Positions 58,324 to 64,000 of a DNA stretch of 64,000 nucleotides are shown here, piece after piece. The stretch spans positions 25,542,545 to 25,606,544 of the forward strand of contig OZ018411.1 in NCBI GenBank assembly GCA_963969595.1. Direction: 5' to 3'. Source of the DNA: Neckera pumila. Its lineage: Eukaryota; Streptophyta; Bryopsida; Hypnales; Neckeraceae. Every line of letters starts with the position of its first letter. Position 1 is the first letter of the stretch. A program made the position numbers and the translations under genes. Under the pieces are notes generated by a model that was not told the origin of the DNA, did not search any database, and saw nothing but the letters and a program-made list of their open reading frames with translations.

Positions 58324-59255
58324 TTAACCCCTAAAGGCCCAAGGCCTTTTTTCTGCCAAAAAACACCCAAAACTGCCATTTTTTTAGCAAAGAGTGAAAA
58401 AAAACTAAAAATGTTTTTCTTGCACGTCTAATCTTAGGATCTTACACCTAACTAGTATGAGACAAGGTATGAGAATGTGTGGAAAAAATTTCAAAATTTT
58501 TGACCGCACAAATTGCAAGATATCTACGTTTAAAGTGAAAAAACAAATTTTTCAGCACATTGTGCGACTAGATTTTTTGACTTTGAACAATTTTAATTTA
58601 AAATTTTACACTACAGAGTTTTGAGCTTTAAATGTTTATAGTAAAGAATTGAGTTGACAATCTACCCAAAAAAAAATTTCAAAAGAAACTTAATTTTCAT
58701 TATTGAAAAATATATTAAGTAGAAGTAGGTACGAGATAGAAGGAAAAGCTTAAATATTCATATATTTTAGATGGAATTAAAATGCACTAATTCCAATGGT
58801 CAGATTGTTCTAGCAAGTAAACTTAACCATGCAAAAAAAAATTTGAAAAAATTGAAAAATTGCATTCAAAAATGAATCCTACAAGTTTTTTTCAAAAATA
58901 TGCTCTAACTGCCCGAGAAACAAGAATGTCCATAACTTTCTCATAACAAATCCAAATGAAATGAATCAAAGCTTTTTAGTTAGACAAAAATATAATCTAT
59001 AAGAAAAAAAATACTAAAAAAAAAAAAAAAAAGTGCAAATTTTTTTGGCTGCCTACCGTCCCCTGTTTTGAACTTATTTGGTCATAACTTTTGTTCCCGG
59101 GCACCGATTGTGAAAAAAATTATATTCCCATGAAGCTAATCATTTTTTCTACCTCTTAAAAAAGTTCCAAAAAACCAAGAGAAAATTTCAGCCCGTAGGT
59201 ACCTGCCCGAAAATGCATATGTCCCTTGAAGGGACAACGGGCTTTTAGGGGTTAA
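58324..59255 (+). mobile_element. TTAA-flanked non-autonomous element, 932 bp (copy E)
   Basis: It starts TTAACCCCTAAAGGCCC and ends GGGCTTTTAGGGGTTAA. It has the family words AAAACTGCCATTT, AGGATCTTACA and CTGCCCGA near the right end, and a small subterminal palindrome GTCCCTTGAAGGGAC (59221-59235). Length and interior agree with copies B and D. Non-coding. Confidence 0.85.
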
Positions 59256-59762
59256 ATAACTATAAGTGTACATTGCAAAGTTTTCTACCTTGCCATTTTG
59301 ACCATTCTAAAGCACAATCTCTAACAAACAAAATATCTTTCTTCACACACAACAAAACATCATACAATATAAAGAGTTTAGGGTTTAGAGGTCAAGACAA
59401 TGGTTTAAATGCAAATGGCCACCTTAGATGAAAGTAGTGGCATCCATCTAGAAATTGTATGAATAACTTGGATGAATGCCTAATTTACTTTAATTATTTT
59501 TTAAAATTGCCTAATTTTATAAAATATTCTTTTTTGGATTGCCTAAATATATTTTGCATTTTAATTAATTATTAGGCAAAAAGCTACCCAAACTAATAGC
59601 AAGCTACAGTATATCAAAACTTCCATTATGCAACTTTTGTGGGACAATTAGAGCATGTCACAAGCACTTAGTGGTTTAGTAGGAACAATAGATATAAAGT
59701 CTGATACAAATTGCAAAGACTATTTGGACAATGCATGTGTAGAGAGTATCCATTAATTTTGT

Positions 59763-60150
59763 TTAACCCTTAAATGTATTTGACTATGTTTTCACCAAAA
59801 ACGCTCCAAAAATGCCGTTTCTAATACAAATACCAAGTTTTAGAAAAAAAAAATATCCAAATGAAACGAATAGACAAAAGTATAATTTATAAGAACAAAA
59901 AAATAAAATAAATAAAAAATAAAAAATTGCAAATTATTTTTTGCTACTCCACGTCCCTTCTTTTGAGCTTATTTGGGCATAATTTTTTTTCCCGGGCACT
60001 GATTGAAAAAAAAATTGTATTCCCACAAAGCTTAGCAGTTTTTTTATCTTCAAAAAAAGTTTCAAAAAATCATGACAAAACTTCAGCCTGTAGGTACCTG
60101 CCCGAAATTCCATTTGTCTCCCAAAGGGACAATGGTCTTTTAGGGGTTAA
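59763..60150 (+). mobile_element. TTAA-flanked element, 388 bp (copy F), internally deleted relative of E
   Basis: It begins TTAACCCTTAAATG and ends GTCTTTTAGGGGTTAA. The left 75 bp follow copy D (CAAAAATGCCGTTTCTAATAC) and the right 270 bp follow copy E (AAATGAAACGAATAGAC, TTATTTGGGCATAA, CTGCCCGAAA). The middle of about 540 bp is missing. Classic internal-deletion derivative. Confidence 0.8.
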
Positions 60151-60550
60151 ATGGCATAATTCCAATACCAAAAAGTGTAAATTACTTGCACATATAAGTC
60201 TAAAATCTAGGATAAGTAGGAATTTATATTACAAAACAAGTGTTCTACAACATGCCAAAATATTGGATGCTATTATATTTAAATACTGCCAATTTAACAA
60301 AATCGATGTTCTGTCAACATTTCCCATTTCCATTTCCACAGGAAGTTAGTCCTCTGACGGATGTGAAAACCCTAATTTTTTTGTGCATTCTGCCAAGGTA
60401 ATGAAGGAAACTGTGTTGTTCAGTACATATTTCCAGATTATAATTGCTTTTCAATGATCTTGTGATTACGAATTTGCAGGTGATTAAACCTCTTTGTCTT
60501 TGTGTTCCAGTGCGAGCAATATTCAGAAAAGAGAGACAATTTGAGCGAAA

Positions 60551-61373
60551 ATGCCAATGAAGAAGGTCAAGCGCCAATGGCGAGTAACAGGGACACCGCC
60601 ATTGCACCCAACTCCAAAACAAATGGATGAGTACAAGCTCTTGGCCAAATTCAGAGATGAAGGAGCCAGGCAGGTGTGATTCATTTTGTTTTCTATATTT
60701 CGCACTGATTTCCTATTTGGATGACACTTTGCAATTGTTTGTACTCTCACAAAATGTTAGTCCCTCTTTTCTTTGCACAAGAAATGAAATTTGACTTCTG
60801 CTTGTGATTGATATTGCATCAACTGGTGTGGGAAATCATTCGCTCCGAATGTTTGTAACTACCCTGCTCTTTACAAACATAAAAATTCATGAAATACAGA
60901 AAATTACAGGATGATGATATAATAACAGTTTAATTTGTGGCCTTTTTTGCCTTTCCAACGGCCATGAAAGTGGGTGTGGTTTGCCACAGGCTCGCCAATA
61001 TCAAGAATGGAAAGCAAGCATGCACAAGTATGAAATTATCCATAGAGCACGCTTCTTTGATGAAGTTTTTGAGGTGAGAATCAATCTCTCAAATGCCATT
61101 TAATTTTTGTTTTTTTAATGAGAAGTGACAAACAAATAAGGTGCTGATAATGTACATATTCACTCATCCGCAAGTTTTCTGATTGTAACAATGACCACCT
61201 GAGATCTTATTTCAAAGGCAGGGAATAGTTACATGTACTACTGCCCCTTGTTAACCCAAATATTAACCCAAATATTAACCCAAATATCATGTTTGTCGCA
61301 GCAATTCCACCGGCAATTGGAAACTTCCCTTAGAGAGGAGGGGAAGGCCATTGCCAGACACAGGGCCTACATG
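60551..61373 (+). CDS. Spliced gene of unknown function, three exons seen, 3' part not found
   Basis: Exons 60551-60673, 60990-61073 and 61302-61373 all join in phase 0 with good GT/AG borders (CAG|GTGTGA, CACAG|GCTCGC, GAG|GTGAGA, CGCAG|CAATTC, ATG|GTATGC). They encode 93 residues: a basic start (MPMKKVKRQWRVTGTPPLHP), then a charged, helical, coiled-coil-like run rich in Arg, Gln and Glu. I do not recognise the family. An acceptor at about 60510 suggests an additional 5' leader exon. No terminal exon was found before the repeats at 62.3 kb, so either a long intron follows or the end has been lost. Consistent phasing argues that it is real. Confidence 0.6.
61251..61286 (+). repeat. Three perfect copies of TTAACCCAAATA
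   Basis: A 12-bp unit repeated three times within the intron before exon 3 of the unknown gene, 15 bp upstream of the acceptor. Confidence 0.9.
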
Positions 61374-62310
61374 GTATGCAAAAGACTCTGTTTAAATATT
61401 TTCAGTATTTCAGTGGATTGGTTCTTGTTTTTAAGCATCTGATTCTTTGGCTCTTATTGTAAAGTGTAGCTTGATTAACACCAAAATGAAGAGTCATACA
61501 ATTTTGCCTTGTTGGGCATAGACCTTGCCCACATATGAGGATGTGAAAAATGTTGGATGGGAATGGAAATTTTGGTGCTTTTTGTACAAATAAATTTGCG
61601 TTGTTTTGTAGTATGATTAATGCATTAAAATGTACCTTTAAATGCGTAAAACATACAATGCCATTAAACAAGTTAGGAAGGCAATTGCATACATGATTCA
61701 TATCTTGTACCTTCCAACTCTTTATACTCACAATTTCCGATCAAATATCAAATTTATTTTTCCGTTTACCAAATCGGAGCTTTGACCACAACATGCGTTC
61801 ATGTGAAAATACCGCTACACAAAAAAAAACATGCAAATTTGTGTATGCAATTGACGTGCTTTTGCAAAGGCATGTTTGCAAAGATAATAGAAGATTATTC
61901 TCATATGTGTAAGGCATGTGCCTTGCTGCACGCAATGAAATGATGACAATGAAATTTATAACCTTTAGTTATTTGGTTGTAGATACTGACTAGAAGCATT
62001 TGTTGTGGCCACACTAATGCAAAGAACAACAATAACCTCTAGAATCCTCAACGTGCCTAAGGGTGGGTAGTTTCTATGTGTATTTTGTAAGAGATTCAAA
62101 ATCTTCTAATTTTCCCACGTAAAACCTTGAATTCATGTTATTGTTATTCAAGATGAGATAGGATTTTTTGTAATTAATTGCTTCAAAAGTAATTTTGATT
62201 GTTTAAAATATCAAACCAACTTTGTCTTTACTCTTGTAGCTCCACATCAATACATTGCACAATAACAAAAAACACAACTTTATATGGACATACTATGGCT
62301 TTAGGGCCAT
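61374..62310. other. Spacer or long intron, nothing recognisable
   Basis: No exon that continues the preceding gene could be supported, and no repeat was recognised. Confidence 0.4.
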
Positions 62311-62423
62311 TTAACCCCTTAAGCCCCTAAATGACCAATCGACCATTATTTGGTTGTTGTCCAATTTCATGCGTCTTTTTTAGGTAGAGTAAAAACTTTT
62401 TTCAATTCATTATTCTATATACA

Positions 62424-63621
62424 TAGCCCCTAAAGGACCAACATGCGTTTTGTGTCCGTATAGAAATTTTGGGCAGGTATGTACGACTAGAGATTTCCAT
62501 ATTTTTGGCTGAAATTTTAATAGAAGGTGGGGGCAAGGAATATCTTTCATATGCACCAAAAGTTATGACATTTGAAAATACGAGTCAAAAGTTATGGCCT
62601 AATATGTTACTTTATTATGTAATTGGGCAATTCGAGCAGATCAGGAAAAATCACTTTTTTCAAAAACAAAAATTTGAAATTGATTTTCTGGAGTTATATA
62701 TACGTAAAAAGCTTATAATCATCCCATTTTGATCAATGAGTCAAAAGTTATGAAGATTTTAAGCTTGCGGGTAGTTATGGATTTTCTACTCTAAAATAAA
62801 CTTTGAAGTCCATTCTCTTACTCAATTTTCAATACTTTTTGATAAAAATAAAATCCTAGGATGTAGATTATTTATTACAACATTGCCACCATTGGGATTA
62901 GCATTTTTCGATTCCATAATTAAATTCTTGCCAATTTTGTATTTTGAATCATTCTCTACTACTATCTACTTACTATTTTTTTCCTATATGTTATACAATT
63001 CCAAATGAAGTGAAAATTTTCAAGCATGTAGCCAACCAGGGCTTTTTTTTTGGCTTCCTGGTGCCAGATTGCACCACAAAAAATAATCTGGCTAAAAAAG
63101 GTTATAAAAAATGCCAAAAAAATTGGATGAAATCGCCAGACAGCTTTGAAATTTAAAAAAAATATTAGATGAAATTGCCTAATTGTGGATGAAAACCATA
63201 CTATACATCCAATAAGTGGATGAATGTTGGAATTTGGAGCACCACTGTAACATTTTATATTGTCACTATGGCACTTCTTCAAAAATGAAATAAAAAAACC
63301 TATAGCCAACGTGTTTAGGAAAAAGAAACCAAAGAAGTACCATCATTTTGGACATTTTTTCATCAAAAAGTGAGCTTTGTGAAGTGTTGTTGCCCTGTTT
63401 TTTGCAGGGCCAAAAAAATGGCTTTAGTGAATTTGAATGCTTATATTTTGCAATCCACGTGGTGGAAATTCCTGAAATTTTTAACATATGCTCTCAAGTC
63501 ACCATATTACAAGATCCTAAGGTTACATATGTCAAAAAACTTTTTTTTCAAAAATTGGATACTTGTACTAAAAATGGCAGTTTTTGAGCATTTTCGGTGA
63601 GAACATAATCATGGAACTTCC
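62424..63621 (-). mobile_element. TTAA-family element (copy G), reverse orientation, both TTAA lost, split by a hAT-like MITE
   Basis: It starts CCCCTAAAGGACCAACATGCG, the inverse of the right end of copy D; the TTAA before it is mutated (CATAGC). It then follows copy D backwards (TGGGCAGGTA, CTCAATTTTCAATA, AATCCTAGGATGTA, and GATCCTAAGGTTACATATGTC near 63510) to the inverse of D's AAGTTTCATGACTATG at 63605-63621. The hAT-like MITE at 63037-63302 interrupts it. A further TTAACCCC fragment with a second CCCCTAAATGACC word lies at 62311-62336, another broken end. Confidence 0.75.
63037..63302. mobile_element. hAT-like MITE, 266 bp, perfect 8-bp target duplication
   Basis: TAGCCAAC flanks both ends (63029-63036 and 63303-63310). 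It starts CAGGGCTTTTTTTTT and ends …ATAAAAAAACCTA, a hAT-like CAGGG/TAGG end pair. The body matches the element at 35396-35676. It sits inside TTAA copy G and so inserted later. Confidence 0.85.
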
Positions 63622-64000
63622 ACCAACAAGAAAAATTAAAAATTTGTATGCATCAAGTGCTCAAAATTGAGAATTTTTACCAAAAGAGTGATTATCACAA
63701 TCATGATGCATACAAACTTTAAAGATTTTGTTGGTAGCAGTTCATATAACTTTAAACTTTTAAACTAAGGATTTTAGAATGTATTGTATTTATACATGTT
63801 CATAGTATCTTAATATTATTTTTCATTTTAATAGCTAGATGTGATTTTCAGAACCTTAGATTAGTTTTTAAAGGTTTAAAAAACTATATGTATTTATATT
63901 TATATTTATATTTTTATTATTTTTATTATTTTTTGGTAATATAAATGTGTATTTCATACAAACTTTTCAGTAAAAAATGTCTTGAAATCCTTGATTAAGA
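63622..64000. other. AT-rich spacer to the window edge
   Basis: Contains a TATTTA/TTATT microsatellite at about 63890-63935. No gene. Confidence 0.6.

Overview
The window is plant nuclear DNA, most likely from a moss or another bryophyte. The evidence is an intron-free DYW-type PPR editing factor, a germin-like protein, a 13-exon ubiquitin E1 with plant-style GT/AG introns, and plant DNA transposons (CACTA, hAT). Most of the 64 kb is AT-rich, gene-poor, repeat-laden DNA. Coding exons are clearly more GC-rich. 'Moss' is an inference from gene style and not a proven assignment. No database search was possible.

Layout. 1-2.96 kb: the decayed coding remains of a CACTA (En/Spm) transposon. 3-12 kb: AT-rich spacer with degenerate tandem repeats, a TTAA-flanked element, a CACTA right end, a long hairpin, a tRNA-derived SINE and a small TIR element. 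13.2-17.0 kb: a decayed hAT transposase, split by a CACTA-type non-autonomous element and followed by two more such elements (to 20.6 kb). 20.6-26.7 kb: spacer with one TIR element and a second TTAA element. 27.4-33.8 kb: an apparently intact ubiquitin-activating enzyme E1 of about 1112 residues. 34.4 kb: a one-exon COG8-like fragment. 35.4-36.7 kb: a hAT-like MITE and a 5'-truncated LINE. 38.9-39.8 kb: an OSB-like gene or gene remnant with a PDF motif. 40.2-44.1 kb: the DYW PPR gene with eight nearly identical 303-bp repeats. 45.1-48.3 kb: nested TTAA and CATTAGA elements and two large inverted repeats. 49.9-50.6 kb: a germin-like protein. 54.3-55.5 kb (minus): a protein with tandem ubiquitin-like domains and a RING finger. 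57.4 kb: a 105-bp LINE stub with a perfect target duplication. 58.3-60.2 kb: two TTAA elements. 60.5-61.4 kb: a small spliced gene of unknown function. 62.3-63.6 kb: another TTAA element, broken by the hAT-like MITE.

Gene relationships. Plant nuclear genes here are not in operons. Two genes act in ubiquitin chemistry (the E1 and the Ubl-RING protein) and two in organelle nucleic-acid metabolism (OSB-like and PPR-DYW, about 400 bp apart on the same strand). I see no proof that either pairing is more than chance.

The most unusual signals are: (1) a family of TTAA-flanked, CCCCTAAAGG-ended non-autonomous elements that resemble piggyBac, a superfamily hardly known in land plants, with an internal 'empty site' proof at 6.2-6.75 kb; (2) the homogenised PPR array with a mosaic RNA-recognition code; (3) an E1 that looks more like the animal UBA1 type and has lost the Arg of its SNLNRQ motif; (4) a tandem ubiquitin-like/RING protein whose Ubl units end in RLRPGG and KLRGG.
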